A stretch of 64,000 nt of DNA from Pseudoduganella namucuonensis (GCF_900116645.1 NZ_FPBO01000011.1:83293-147292); one strand, 5' to 3'; counted from the stretch's first letter, positions 43,480 to 52,464 are shown. Notes: a model not told the origin generated them from the letters alone. A program made the numbers and translations.

Positions 43480-44454
43480 ATGAAGATCACGCGCAGAACC
43501 ATCCTCGGCACCGCACTGGCACTGGGTATCGCAGCCATGGGCGGCACCGCCGCTCCAGCCTTCGCGGCCAAGCCGCTGGTCATCGGTTTCTCGCAGGTAG
43601 GCGCCGAGAGCGAGTGGCGCACCGCGAACACCGCGTCGATCAAGGACGCCGCCAAGAAGGCCGGCGTCACCCTGAAATTCGCCGACGCGCAGCAGCGCCA
43701 GGAAAACCAGGTGAAGGCGATCCGTTCCTTCATCGCCCAGCGCGTGGACCTGATCGCGTTTTCGCCGGTGGTCGAATCGGGCTGGGACACGGTGCTGAAG
43801 GAGGCCAAGGCCGCCAAGATCCCCGTGATCCTGACCGACCGCTCCGTTAACGTTAGCGACCCCTCGCTGTACACCACGCTGATCGGCTCGGACTTCGTCG
43901 AAGAGGGCCGCAAGGCCGGCCGCTGGCTGGTGGACTACGCCAAGAAGTCGCCGGCCGCGACGCTGAACATCGTCGAACTGCAGGGCACCGTGGGTTCGGC
44001 CCCGGCGATCGACCGCAAGGCCGGCTTCGAGGAAATCATCAAGGGCAATCCCAAGCTGAAGGTCATCCGCACCCAGACCGGCGACTTCACGCGCGCCAAG
44101 GGCAAGGAAGTGATGGAGGCGTTCCTGAAAGCCCAGGGCAAGAACATCAACGTGCTGTACGCGCACAACGACGACATGGCCATCGGCGCGATCCAGGCCA
44201 TCGAGGAAGCTGGCCTGAAACCGGGCAAGGACATCATCATCATCTCCATCGATGGCGTGCGCGGCGCGTTCGAGGCCATGCTGGCCGGGAAGCTGAACGT
44301 CACGGTCGAATGCAGCCCGCTGCTGGGTCCCCAACTGATGGAGGCGGCCGCCAATGTGGTGGCCGGCAAGCCGGTGCCCAAGCGTATCGTGGTAACCGAA
44401 GGCGTGTTCCCGGCCGAAGTCGCGGCCAAGGAATTCCCGAACCGTAAATACTGA
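43480..44454 (+). CDS. ytfQ: sugar ABC transporter substrate-binding protein, YtfQ type
   Basis: 324 aa from ATG 43480, with GGAG 7 nt upstream; the longer in-frame reading lacks a signal peptide at its start. The signal peptide (RRTILGTALALGIAAMGGTA, cleavage at AFA-AKP) precedes a periplasmic sugar-binding fold. IGFSQVGAESEWRTANTASI, QQRQENQVKAIRSFIAQRVD and AFSPVVESGWDTVLKEAKAA match E. coli YtfQ closely. YtfQ binds galactofuranose. The surrounding arabinan genes make L-arabinose, perhaps in furanose form, a likely ligand here (inference). It is the first gene of a five-gene operon. Confidence 0.9.
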   Translation: MKITRRTILGTALALGIAAMGGTAAPAFAAKPLVIGFSQVGAESEWRTANTASIKDAAKKAGVTLKFADAQQRQENQVKAIRSFIAQRVDLIAFSPVVESGWDTVLKEAKAAKIPVILTDRSVNVSDPSLYTTLIGSDFVEEGRKAGRWLVDYAKKSPAATLNIVELQGTVGSAPAIDRKAGFEEIIKGNPKLKVIRTQTGDFTRAKGKEVMEAFLKAQGKNINVLYAHNDDMAIGAIQAIEEAGLKPGKDIIIISIDGVRGAFEAMLAGKLNVTVECSPLLGPQLMEAAANVVAGKPVPKRIVVTEGVFPAEVAAKEFPNRKY

Positions 44455-44459
44455 TAACG

Positions 44460-46025
44460 ATGGTTGCTCAGACTACCGCGCCGGTCCTGGAACTGACCGG
44501 CATCCATAAAGAGTTCCCGGGCGTGAAGGCGCTCAGCGAGGCGGGCCTGCGCCTGTATCCGGGCGAGGTGCATACGCTGATGGGCCAGAACGGCGCCGGC
44601 AAGTCGACGCTGATCAAGGTGCTGACCGGCGTGTACACGCCGGAGCGCGGCACCATCGTGATGGAGGGCCGGGAAATCCATCCGGCGTCCACGCTGGAGG
44701 CGCAGGAGCTGGGCATCAGCACCGTGTACCAGGAAGTGAACCTTTGTCCCAACCTGTCGGTGGCGGAGAATATCTTCATCGGCCGCTATCCGCGCCGCTT
44801 CGGGCGCATCGACTGGAAGCGCATGCGCGCCGAGGCGGCGGCCATGCTGTCGCGGCTGCAGGTCGACATCGACGTGTCGCAGCCGCTGTCGCGCTATCCG
44901 CTGGCGATCCAGCAGATGGTGGCCATTTCGCGCGCCCTGAACGTGCAGGCGCGCGTGCTGATACTCGATGAACCGACTTCCAGCCTGGACGAGGCGGAGG
45001 TGCAGCTGCTGTTCTCCGTGCTGCGCAAGCTGCGCGAGCAGGGCATGGCGATCCTGTTCGTGACCCACTTCCTGGACCAGACCTACGCGATCTCGGACCG
45101 CATCACCGTGATGCGCAACGGCGAGCGGGAAGGGGAGTACGCGTGCAGCGAGTTGTCGCGGCTGGCGCTGGTGAACAAGATGATCGGGGCACCCGTGGAC
45201 GCGGCGGCGCCCGGACAAAACCAGGCGCAGAATCCGGGGTCAGACCAGACAGGTCTGACCCCGGCGGTTGGCGTTGGTTCTAACAACGCTGAAGTGCTGC
45301 TGGAGGTGCGGGAACTGGGCCGCCGCGGCGCCCTGACGGCGACCAACCTCGCCATCCGCAAGGGCGAGCTGCTTGGCCTGGCCGGCCTGCTGGGCTCCGG
45401 CCGCACGGAACTGGCGCGCCTGCTGTTCGGCGCGGACAAGGCCGACAGCGGCGGCGTCATGGTCGATGGCCGCAACAGCGCCGCGCCGTTCGCCAATCCG
45501 CGCGACGCGATCGCCGCCGGCATCGGCTTCTGCTCGGAGGACCGCAAGCACGAGGGCGCGATCCTGTCGCTGTCCGTGCGCGAGAACCTGATCCTGGCGA
45601 TGCAGGCGCGCGCCGGCATGCTGCGGGCCATTCCGCTCAAGCGCCAGCAGGAGCTGGCCACCAACTACGTCAAATGGCTGGGCATCAAGACCGCCAGCAT
45701 CGAGACGCCGATAGGCTCGCTCTCCGGCGGCAACCAGCAGAAAGTGCTGCTGGCGCGCTGGCTGGCGACGGAACCGAAGCTGATGATCCTCGACGAACCG
45801 ACGCGCGGCATCGACGTGCGCGCCAAGGAGGAGATCATGGATTACGTCACGACGCTGTGCCGCAAGGGCATGTCCATCCTGTTCATCTCGTCCGAGCTGC
45901 CCGAGGTGCTGCGCTGCAGCGATCGCATGGTGATCATGCGCGACCGCAAAGCCTGCGGCGAGTACCAGCGCGGCGACCTGGATGAAACCACCGTGCTGCA
46001 AGCCATCGCAGGGGAGGCGGCATGA
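44460..46025 (+). CDS. ytfR: sugar ABC transporter ATPase, YtfR type
   Basis: 521 aa, two fused ABC domains. The first has Walker A GQNGAGKST and Walker B VLILDEPTSSLDE. The second has the degenerate Walker A usual in this family (GLLGSGRTE), signature LSGGNQQKVLLARWL and Walker B LMILDEPTRGIDV. The linker at residues 259-269 is encoded by a perfect inverted repeat (45234-45264) of the REP-like family seen elsewhere in the window, an apparent in-frame insertion. It lies 5 bp after ytfQ and overlaps ytfT by 4 bp (ATGA). Confidence 0.92.
   Translation: MVAQTTAPVLELTGIHKEFPGVKALSEAGLRLYPGEVHTLMGQNGAGKSTLIKVLTGVYTPERGTIVMEGREIHPASTLEAQELGISTVYQEVNLCPNLSVAENIFIGRYPRRFGRIDWKRMRAEAAAMLSRLQVDIDVSQPLSRYPLAIQQMVAISRALNVQARVLILDEPTSSLDEAEVQLLFSVLRKLREQGMAILFVTHFLDQTYAISDRITVMRNGEREGEYACSELSRLALVNKMIGAPVDAAAPGQNQAQNPGSDQTGLTPAVGVGSNNAEVLLEVRELGRRGALTATNLAIRKGELLGLAGLLGSGRTELARLLFGADKADSGGVMVDGRNSAAPFANPRDAIAAGIGFCSEDRKHEGAILSLSVRENLILAMQARAGMLRAIPLKRQQELATNYVKWLGIKTASIETPIGSLSGGNQQKVLLARWLATEPKLMILDEPTRGIDVRAKEEIMDYVTTLCRKGMSILFISSELPEVLRCSDRMVIMRDRKACGEYQRGDLDETTVLQAIAGEAA
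45234..45264. repeat. REP-like perfect hairpin inside ytfR
   Basis: CCGGGGTCAGACC (45234-45246) and GGTCTGACCCCGG (45252-45264) form a perfect 13-bp stem with a 5-nt loop (AGACA). It is read in frame as P-G-S-D-Q-T-G-L-T-P in the linker between the two ABC domains. The core differs at one base from the REP arms at 37361-37420. Confidence 0.8.
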
Positions 46026-47110
46026 ACGCGCCACTGAATCCGGCCGCCGCGGCGGCCGCCGCGAAGCCCGCGGCACCCAACAAACCTGAAAGCTTTTCCA
46101 TGCTGTTGCAACACCCGCTGAGCAAGCCGCTGGCCGCGTTGGCCGCGCTGCTGCTGATCGACCTGATCTTCATCCCCGGCTTCTTCAAGCTGGAATGGAA
46201 GGACGGCCACCTGTACGGCTCCGTCATCGACATCGTCAACCGCGCCGCCCCGCTGATGCTGGCCGCGCTGGGCATGACGCTGGTGATCGCCACCCGCGGC
46301 ATCGACATCTCCGTCGGCGCCGTGGTGGCGCTGTCCGGCACCATGGCCGCCATGCTGATCGGCGGCACCATGGTCATGAACAACGGCGTGCCCGAATACG
46401 CCGCCAACACCCCGATGGCGCTGGCGCTGGCCGCCGCCATGGGCGCGGCCCTGCTGTGCGGCGCCTGGAACGGCGTGCTGGTGTCCTTCCTCGGCCTGCA
46501 GCCCATCGTCGCCACCCTGATCCTGATGGTGGCCGGCCGCGGCCTAGCCCAGTTGCTGACGGACGGCCAGATCGTCACCGTCTACTACAAGCCCTTCTTC
46601 TTCCTGGGCAGCGGCTACCTGTTCGGCCTGCCGTTTTCGCTGTACGTGGTGGCGGCCGTGGTGCTGGCCGTGGGCCTCATCATGCGCAAGACGGCGCTCG
46701 GCCTGTTCATCCAGGCGGTCGGCATCAACCCGGTGGCCGCGCGCCTGGCCGGCCTGAAGACGGCCACGCTGATCTTCTTCGTCTACGTGTTCTGCGCGGC
46801 CTGCGCCGGCATGGCCGGTCTGATGATCAGCTCCAACATCAAGAGCGCGGACGCCAACAACGCCGGCCTGCTGCTGGAACTGGACGCCATCCTGGCCGTC
46901 ACGCTGGGCGGCACCTCGCTGGCCGGCGGAAAATTCAGCCTGGCCGGCAGCATGATCGGCGCGCTGATCATCCAGACGCTCACCTACACCATCTATTCGC
47001 TGGGCGTGCCGCCCGAAGTCAACATGGTCGTCAAATCCATCGTCGTGTTCCTGGTCTGCCTGTCGCAGTCGCCGGAATTCAAGCAACTGTTCAAACGGAG
47101 GGCCGCATGA
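46022..47110 (+). CDS. ytfT: sugar ABC transporter permease, YtfT type
   Basis: 362 aa, a BPD_transp_2 permease with about 8-10 hydrophobic segments. Family signatures are LMLAALGMTLVIATRGIDIS, VGAVVALSGTMAAMLIGG and ILAVTLGGTSLAGGKFSLAG. An Ala/Pro-rich N-terminal leader of about 30 residues (NPAAAAAAAKPAAPNKPESF) precedes the first helix. It overlaps both neighbours by ATGA. Confidence 0.9.
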   Translation: MNAPLNPAAAAAAAKPAAPNKPESFSMLLQHPLSKPLAALAALLLIDLIFIPGFFKLEWKDGHLYGSVIDIVNRAAPLMLAALGMTLVIATRGIDISVGAVVALSGTMAAMLIGGTMVMNNGVPEYAANTPMALALAAAMGAALLCGAWNGVLVSFLGLQPIVATLILMVAGRGLAQLLTDGQIVTVYYKPFFFLGSGYLFGLPFSLYVVAAVVLAVGLIMRKTALGLFIQAVGINPVAARLAGLKTATLIFFVYVFCAACAGMAGLMISSNIKSADANNAGLLLELDAILAVTLGGTSLAGGKFSLAGSMIGALIIQTLTYTIYSLGVPPEVNMVVKSIVVFLVCLSQSPEFKQLFKRRAA

Positions 47111-48129
47111 GCGCCACCGCCAACCCCGTCGCCGGCGCGCCCGCCGCCGCGCAGCCGTTCGCGCTGAAGTCCTTCATGTCCGCGCCGTACTTCACGTCGC
47201 TGGTCACCGTGTTCCTGCTGGTGCTGATGTTCGGCGCCGGCGCCGCCGCCTACACCGGCTTCCTGTCGCTGCAGGTGGTGCTGAACCTGTTGATCGACAA
47301 CGCCTTCCTGCTGGTGATCGCCATCGGCATGAGCTTCGTGATCCTGTCCGGCGGCATCGACCTGTCGGTCGGCTCCGTGCTGGCCCTGTCGACCATGATC
47401 GCCGCATGGCTGCTGCGCAGCGCGCAGTGGCCGCCGTCGCTGGTGATCGCCACCGTGCTGGTGCTGGGCGCGCTGTTCGGCGCCGCGCAGGGCGCGCTGA
47501 TCCACTACTTCAAGCTGCAGGCCTTCATCGTCACCCTGGCCGGCATGTTCCTGGCGCGCGGCCTGTGCTACCTGATCAGCATTGAATCGATCACCATCGA
47601 GGACCCGCTGTTCGTGGCCATGTCGCAGACGCAGCTCGACTTCATGGGCGGCTTCATCTCGCCGGGCGCCATGATCGCGCTGGTGCTGCTGGGCGTGGCC
47701 ATCTACGCGGCCCATTACACGGCCTTCGGCCGCGCGGTGTACGCCATCGGCGGCAACGAGCAGTCGGCCCAGATGATGGGCCTGGCCGTGGGCCGCACCA
47801 AGGTGCTGATCTACGCGCTGAGCGGCTTCTGCGCCGCGCTGGCCGGTGTGCTGTTCTCGTTCTACATGCTGTCCGGCTACGGCCTGCACGCGCAGGGCAC
47901 GGAGCTGGACGCCATCGCCGCCGTCGTCATCGGCGGCACCCTGCTCAGCGGCGGCTACGGCTACGTGGCCGGCGCCCTCTCCGGCGTGCTGATACTGGGC
48001 ACCATCCAGACCCTGATCGCCTTCGACGGCACCCTCAGCTCCTGGTGGACCAAGATCGTCATCGGCGGCCTGCTGTTCGTGTTCTGCGTGGTCCAGCGCC
48101 TGATGTCCTTCGGCGCGAAGCAAAACTAA
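47107..48129 (+). CDS. yjfF: sugar ABC transporter permease, YjfF type
   Basis: 340 aa from ATG 47107, overlapping the ytfT stop by 4 bp; the long upstream in-frame extension lies inside ytfT and is spurious. It is a second BPD_transp_2 permease (LLIDNAFLLVIAIGMSFVIL, SGGIDLSVGSVLALSTMIAA, GTELDAIAAVVIGGTLLSGG). It should pair with YtfT in the inner membrane. A GGAG-preceded GH43 gene follows after 17 bp. Confidence 0.9.
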   Translation: MSATANPVAGAPAAAQPFALKSFMSAPYFTSLVTVFLLVLMFGAGAAAYTGFLSLQVVLNLLIDNAFLLVIAIGMSFVILSGGIDLSVGSVLALSTMIAAWLLRSAQWPPSLVIATVLVLGALFGAAQGALIHYFKLQAFIVTLAGMFLARGLCYLISIESITIEDPLFVAMSQTQLDFMGGFISPGAMIALVLLGVAIYAAHYTAFGRAVYAIGGNEQSAQMMGLAVGRTKVLIYALSGFCAALAGVLFSFYMLSGYGLHAQGTELDAIAAVVIGGTLLSGGYGYVAGALSGVLILGTIQTLIAFDGTLSSWWTKIVIGGLLFVFCVVQRLMSFGAKQN

Positions 48130-48146
48130 TAAAACCTGGAGATAAA

Positions 48147-49115
48147 ATGTTCAAGCAATCCCTGATCGCCGCCGCCATCGGCCTGGCGGGCCTCGCCGCG
48201 CCCGTCGGCGCCGGCGCCGCCAATCCGCTGTTCAGCGACATGTTCACCGCCGACCCGGCGGCGCTGGTCGACAACGGCCGCGTCTACCTCTACGTGGGCC
48301 GCGACGAGGCCAAGGAGACCGACAAGGACTACGTGATGAACGAGTGGCGCGTGTACTCCAGCTGCGACATGAAGAACTGGAAGCCGCACGGCGTGCCGCT
48401 CAACGTGAAGACCTTCGCCTGGGCCAAGAAGGACGCCTGGGCCGCCGACATCGTCAAGCGCGATGGCAAGTACTACTTCTATTCCACCGTCTCCCACGCC
48501 ACCATACCGGGCCAGGCGATCGGCGTTGCCGTGTCGGACAGCCCCACCGGCCCGTTCAAGGACGCCCGCGGCAGCGCCATCATCACCAACGACATGACCA
48601 AGGAAACCGACATCGGCTGGGACGACATCGACCCGGCGGTGTTCGTGGACGACGACGGCCAGGCCTATCTGTACTGGGGCAACCAGGTGATGAAGTACGT
48701 GAAGCTCAAGCCCAACATGATCGAGTTCGAGGGCCCGATCCACACCGTGGCCGTGCCGCACTTCACCGAGGCGACCTACCTGCACAAGCACAAGGGCACC
48801 TACTACCTGTCCTGGTCGCGCGAGTTCCCGGAGGAGACCGCGTACTCCACCGGCCCGAGCGCCACCGGCCCGTGGACCTACCGCGGCGTGATCATGAAGA
48901 AGAACGCGATCGTGAAGACCATCCACCACGCCATCGTCGACTTCAACAACAAGTCCTACATCTTCTACCACAACGACAAGCTGCCCACCGGCGGCGAGTA
49001 CCGCCGCTCGGCCGCCGTGGAGGAGCTGCACTACAACCCGGACGGCACCATCAAGTTCATCCCGCAGACCGCCGAGGGACCGGCGGCGAACCCGTCCCCG
49101 GGCTGTCAAGGGTGA
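48147..49115 (+). CDS. GH43 glycosidase (arabinosidase/xylosidase type), secreted
   Basis: 322 aa from ATG 48147, with GGAG upstream. A signal peptide (SLIAAAIGLAGLAAPVGAGA) precedes a GH43 propeller with D36 (FTADPAALV), D162 (DDIDPAVFVDDDG) and E208 (HFTEATYLHKHKG). Blade motifs (KYYFYSTVS, TYYLSWSREFPEETAY, YIFYHNDKLPTGGEY) resemble alpha-L-arabinofuranosidase/beta-xylosidase members more than endo-arabinanases. It is the last gene of the transporter operon, so it probably releases the monosaccharide the transporter takes up. Confidence 0.85.
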   Translation: MFKQSLIAAAIGLAGLAAPVGAGAANPLFSDMFTADPAALVDNGRVYLYVGRDEAKETDKDYVMNEWRVYSSCDMKNWKPHGVPLNVKTFAWAKKDAWAADIVKRDGKYYFYSTVSHATIPGQAIGVAVSDSPTGPFKDARGSAIITNDMTKETDIGWDDIDPAVFVDDDGQAYLYWGNQVMKYVKLKPNMIEFEGPIHTVAVPHFTEATYLHKHKGTYYLSWSREFPEETAYSTGPSATGPWTYRGVIMKKNAIVKTIHHAIVDFNNKSYIFYHNDKLPTGGEYRRSAAVEELHYNPDGTIKFIPQTAEGPAANPSPGCQG

Positions 49116-49121
49116 TATCAA

Positions 49122-49157
49122 CATTGCCGATATCGCGCCCTACCGATATCGGCAATG
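49122..49157. promoter_or_regulatory. 14-bp inverted repeat before the lysR start
   Basis: CATTGCCGATATCG (49122-49135) and CGATATCGGCAATG (49144-49157) are exact complements with an 8-nt spacer, ending 13 bp before the LysR ATG. The short, very symmetrical, AT-containing site fits an autoregulatory operator. It could also act as a terminator hairpin for the upstream operon, though no T-run follows. Confidence 0.55.
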
Positions 49158-49170
49158 ATATGATCTCCTA

Positions 49171-50112
49171 ATGGATACCCTCAACCCCAACTGGTTCTTG
49201 CGCGCCCGGCTCAAGACCCGCCAACTGTTGCTGCTGATCGCGCTGGACGAGCACCGCAACATCCACCGCGCCGCCGAGGCGCTGCACATGACGCAGCCGG
49301 CGGCGTCCAAACAAATCAAGGACCTGGAGGAGATGCTCGACGTGCGCCTGTTCGACAGGCTGCCGCGCGGGATGGAGCCCACCATCTACGGCGAGACCAT
49401 GATACGGCACGCCCGCATGGCGCTCACCAGCCTCTCGCTGGCGCACGACGACGTGGTGGCGCTGAAGGCCGGCCTGGTCGGCCAGGTGGAGGTGGGGGTC
49501 ATCATGACGCCCGCCATGGCGCTGCTGCCGCAGGCCATCGCCGCGGTCAAGAAACAGGCGCCGCTGCTGCGCATCGGCGTGCACGTGGAGCCATCGAACT
49601 CGCTGATGGGCAAACTCCAGCACGGCAACCTGGACTTCATGATCGGCCGGATCCTCGAGAAGGAGGGCAGCGAGGGCCTGATCTACGAGGAGCTCACCGA
49701 GGAGCCGGCGTGCGCGGTGGTGCGTCCCGGCCACCCGCTGCTGGACAACCAGCGCCTGCAACTGGACGACATCGCCGACCGGCCGTGGGTGCTGCCGGCG
49801 CCGGGCAGCATCATGCGCCACCGTTTCGACATGATGTTCCGCCGCGCCAGCCTGGAGCCGCCGTCGAACGTGGTCGACACCACCGACATGCTGGTGGTCA
49901 CGCCGCTGCTGCAGCAGACCGATTCGCTGCACGTGATGCCGCTGGAAGTGGCGCGCTACTATGAAACGCTCAACATCTTGAGGGTGCTTCCTATCGACCT
50001 TCCATGCAAAATGGACGCCTTTGGTATCATTCGTCAACAAGACCACTTGTTGTCGCCCGGCGCCGACCTGTTGTTGCGCGCCGTCCGTACCGCTGCCAAA
50101 GAAATCTACTGA
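49171..50112 (+). CDS. LysR-type transcriptional regulator (GbpR-like)
   Basis: 313 aa. The winged HTH is at residues about 15-75 (TRQLLLLIALDEHRNIHRAA, EALHMTQPAASKQIKDLEEM), followed by a LysR effector-binding domain (VEVGVIMTPAMALLPQA onward). The pattern resembles GbpR-type regulators, which control sugar-binding-protein operons. It follows the ytf/GH43 operon on the same strand, unusual for LysR genes that are often divergent, and probably regulates that operon. A palindrome sits just upstream. Confidence 0.85.
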   Translation: MDTLNPNWFLRARLKTRQLLLLIALDEHRNIHRAAEALHMTQPAASKQIKDLEEMLDVRLFDRLPRGMEPTIYGETMIRHARMALTSLSLAHDDVVALKAGLVGQVEVGVIMTPAMALLPQAIAAVKKQAPLLRIGVHVEPSNSLMGKLQHGNLDFMIGRILEKEGSEGLIYEELTEEPACAVVRPGHPLLDNQRLQLDDIADRPWVLPAPGSIMRHRFDMMFRRASLEPPSNVVDTTDMLVVTPLLQQTDSLHVMPLEVARYYETLNILRVLPIDLPCKMDAFGIIRQQDHLLSPGADLLLRAVRTAAKEIY

Positions 50113-50114
50113 CC

Positions 50115-51449
50115 ATGACCATCGTCTATTCCAGTCTGAACCACTCGCTGCGCGTGCCGCTGGCAGCTGAAATCCACTCGCGTCCCTTCCTCAAGCTGGA
50201 GGCGCCCGAGATCATTTCGCACTTCGCCGTCTACCGCAACACGGATGGCGGCACCGGCGCCCCCACGGGCCACAGCCACCACGCCACGCTGACCGCGCTG
50301 TGCAAGCACTTCGGCGTCTCGGCCCCGGCCAACGACGCCAAGTACTTCTTCCACGACTTCGGCCGTTTCCGCCTCAAATGGGAATGCCACACCGAGTTCT
50401 CGACCTACACCTTCGCCGAGCGCCCGCTGGAGGCCATGGCCACCGAGGACGCCTTCGACAACATGCCCTCCACGCACCTGCCGCAGGAATGGCTGTTGAC
50501 ACTGCAGGGCAAGCTGATGGTGGCCGCGCACGTGGTGCTGCAAAAGGGGCCGGCCACGCCGGAGACGTTGCAGCGCGCCTTCGAGGGCAACACGCTGGCC
50601 GGCAGCCAGGTGATGCAGGGCGGAGAGCTGTACAGCGACTTCGCCATCCAGTCCGATGGCTTCAGCCGCTTCGTCATCAGCGACGTCGGCATGCGCGCGC
50701 AGCAGGCCGGCCGGCTGGTGCAGCGGGTGTTGGAAATCGAAACCTACCGCATGTTCGCTCTGCTAGGGCTGCCGCAGGCGCACCAGGCCGCGCCCGCGCT
50801 GAACGGCATCGAAGCCGAGCTGGTGACGCTGGCCGGCGCCATGGTGCAGACCGACGCCGCGCAAGCCAACACCGGCAGCGTGGACGGCGCCACCGAGCAG
50901 GCGCTGCTCGGCGAGATCACGCGGCTGGCCGCGCGCATCGAAAAGCTGTCGCTGGAAACGAGCTACCGCTTCTCCGCGTCCAAGGCCTATTTCAGGCTGG
51001 TGAACGCGCGCATCGAAGAACTGCGCGAGGCGCGGATCGAAGGCATCCCGACGGTGGGCGAATTCATGGACCGGCGCCTGACGCCGGCGATGAACACCTG
51101 CGAGGCGCTGGCCGGCCGGCAGGAAGCGCTGGCGCGGCGGGTCGCCAACACCAACGACCTGCTGCGCACGCGGGTCGGCATCATCCAGGAACAGCAAAAC
51201 CGGCAGATCCTGCAATCGATGAACAAGCGCGCCGCGCAGCAACTGCGGCTGCAGCAAGCGGTGGAAGGGCTGTCGGTGGCGGCGATCTCGTACTACGTGG
51301 TCGGCCTGCTCGGCTACGCCACCAAGGCCGGCAAGGCCATCGGCGTGATCGGCAACCCCGAAGTGTTCATCGGGCTGCTGGTCCCCGCGGTGGTCGCCGG
51401 CGTCTGGCTCTCCCTGCGCAGCATGCACAAACGCCTGCACACCGCCTGA
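50115..51449 (+). CDS. DUF3422 family membrane protein
   Basis: 444 aa, starting 2 bp after the lysR stop. The N-terminus LRVPLAAEIHSRPFLKLEAP and the segment FRLKWECHTEFSTYTFAERP are typical of DUF3422. A helical region (ARIEKLSLETSYRFSASKAY) and two C-terminal transmembrane helices (VAAISYYVVGLLGYATKAGK; VFIGLLVPAVVAGVWLSL) follow. Its function is not known. The spacing suggests co-transcription with lysR. Confidence 0.85.
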   Translation: MTIVYSSLNHSLRVPLAAEIHSRPFLKLEAPEIISHFAVYRNTDGGTGAPTGHSHHATLTALCKHFGVSAPANDAKYFFHDFGRFRLKWECHTEFSTYTFAERPLEAMATEDAFDNMPSTHLPQEWLLTLQGKLMVAAHVVLQKGPATPETLQRAFEGNTLAGSQVMQGGELYSDFAIQSDGFSRFVISDVGMRAQQAGRLVQRVLEIETYRMFALLGLPQAHQAAPALNGIEAELVTLAGAMVQTDAAQANTGSVDGATEQALLGEITRLAARIEKLSLETSYRFSASKAYFRLVNARIEELREARIEGIPTVGEFMDRRLTPAMNTCEALAGRQEALARRVANTNDLLRTRVGIIQEQQNRQILQSMNKRAAQQLRLQQAVEGLSVAAISYYVVGLLGYATKAGKAIGVIGNPEVFIGLLVPAVVAGVWLSLRSMHKRLHTA

Positions 51450-51465
51450 ACTGGTTATCAAATTT

Positions 51466-52464
51466 ACATCGGTGTCAGGCGCGACATTCGGACATTTTGC
51501 ATCGATGTCAGGCGCGACATTCGGACGGGGCGCCGAGTCATTTTGCCGCGCGCCATCAGTTGCCGTCACCCAGGCCGTATTTGCGCACGGCCCGGCTGAC
51601 GGTTTTGGCCGAGCACTTGAAGTGACGGGCGATTTGTTGCATCGTGTACGCTCGGGAGGCGAATGCCCGCGCGATCGCTTCACCCCGGACAGCGTAGCGC
51701 GATTCGTATTCGGCCAGCGGCAACGCGAACGCGCTGCGCTGCGCCTTGGAGATGAATTCCAACGGCGGCGGATTGTCGCCGCACAGGGTCGCGATATCGA
51801 TGTGTCCCAGCATTAGGTCGTGTTCCATCGCAAGCATGGGGTTGGCCATGTCCACACCCTGCGCGACAAAACGCTCATACGCCACGATCGCGCGAGCCGG
51901 CTCGCCATCGAAGCGGGATAGCACCCACACCGTATCGAGCCACTCCGGCGCGTCCACCCGCTGGATGTTCGCCTGATGACTGCTCCAAATCCAGTCCCCG
52001 GCATGTTTCACCAGCCTGGCGCGCACCGGATTGAGCACCGTGTACCGGACCACTTCCATCATTTGCTCATCCTTCCGCAACAGCACGGCGTGATACCTGG
52101 CTTGGAACAGATGGCCGATCAGCCCATGCCGGTGGTTGAAATACTGGGAATACTCGCCGTTCAGCATTTGCATGATCAGCGGGAGGTTGGCGTCCGGCGT
52201 TTCCACCACCAAATGGTAGTGGTTTCCCATCTGGCAGTAGCAATACACCACGCCGTTGTGCCGGGTGACCACCTTGCCCAGGATGCTCAGCCAAACCAGC
52301 CGGTCACGTTCGTCCATATAGATTTGCACGCGCCGGTTGCCGCGCGCCGTGATGTGATAAATAGCCCCGGGAAATTGAACTCGCAGCGGACGATTCATGG
52401 AAAGCTCCTTGGTTGCGGTGCATGCGCGCCGGAAATGTCCGAATGTCGCGCCTGACACCGATGT
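51466..52464. mobile_element. RAYT transposase gene flanked by inverted REP copies
   Basis: An identical 32-bp sequence (core GTGTCAGGCGCGACATTCGG) occurs at 51466-51497 and, inverted, at 52433-52464, enclosing the RAYT gene. A second direct copy with one changed base (ATCGATGTCAGG...) is at 51501-51526. The same repeat forms a hairpin pair at 63781-63862. This is the standard arrangement of a REP-associated tyrosine transposase with its cognate repeats. Confidence 0.85.
51556..52398 (-). CDS. REP-associated tyrosine transposase (RAYT, Y1/HUH family)
   Basis: 280 aa from ATG 52398, with AAGGAG upstream; a longer in-frame reading to 52845 crosses the REP copy and the GST gene region and is rejected. 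The Y1 transposase fold shows [20 protein letters not shown], the HUH motif in [16 protein letters not shown], and a candidate catalytic Tyr in [15 protein letters not shown] with [14 protein letters not shown]. The C-terminal ~60 residues form an added helix-turn-helix ([20 protein letters not shown]), which may help bind the repeat. RAYTs are domesticated IS200/IS605-type enzymes that process REP/REPIN hairpins. Confidence 0.9.
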   Translation of the reverse strand: MNRPLRVQFPGAIYHITARGNRRVQIYMDERDRLVWLSILGKVVTRHNGVVYCYCQMGNHYHLVVETPDANLPLIMQMLNGEYSQYFNHRHGLIGHLFQARYHAVLLRKDEQMMEVVRYTVLNPVRARLVKHAGDWIWSSHQANIQRVDAPEWLDTVWVLSRFDGEPARAIVAYERFVAQGVDMANPMLAMEHDLMLGHIDIATLCGDNPPPLEFISKAQRSAFALPLAEYESRYAVRGEAIARAFASRAYTMQQIARHFKCSAKTVSRAVRKYGLGDGN

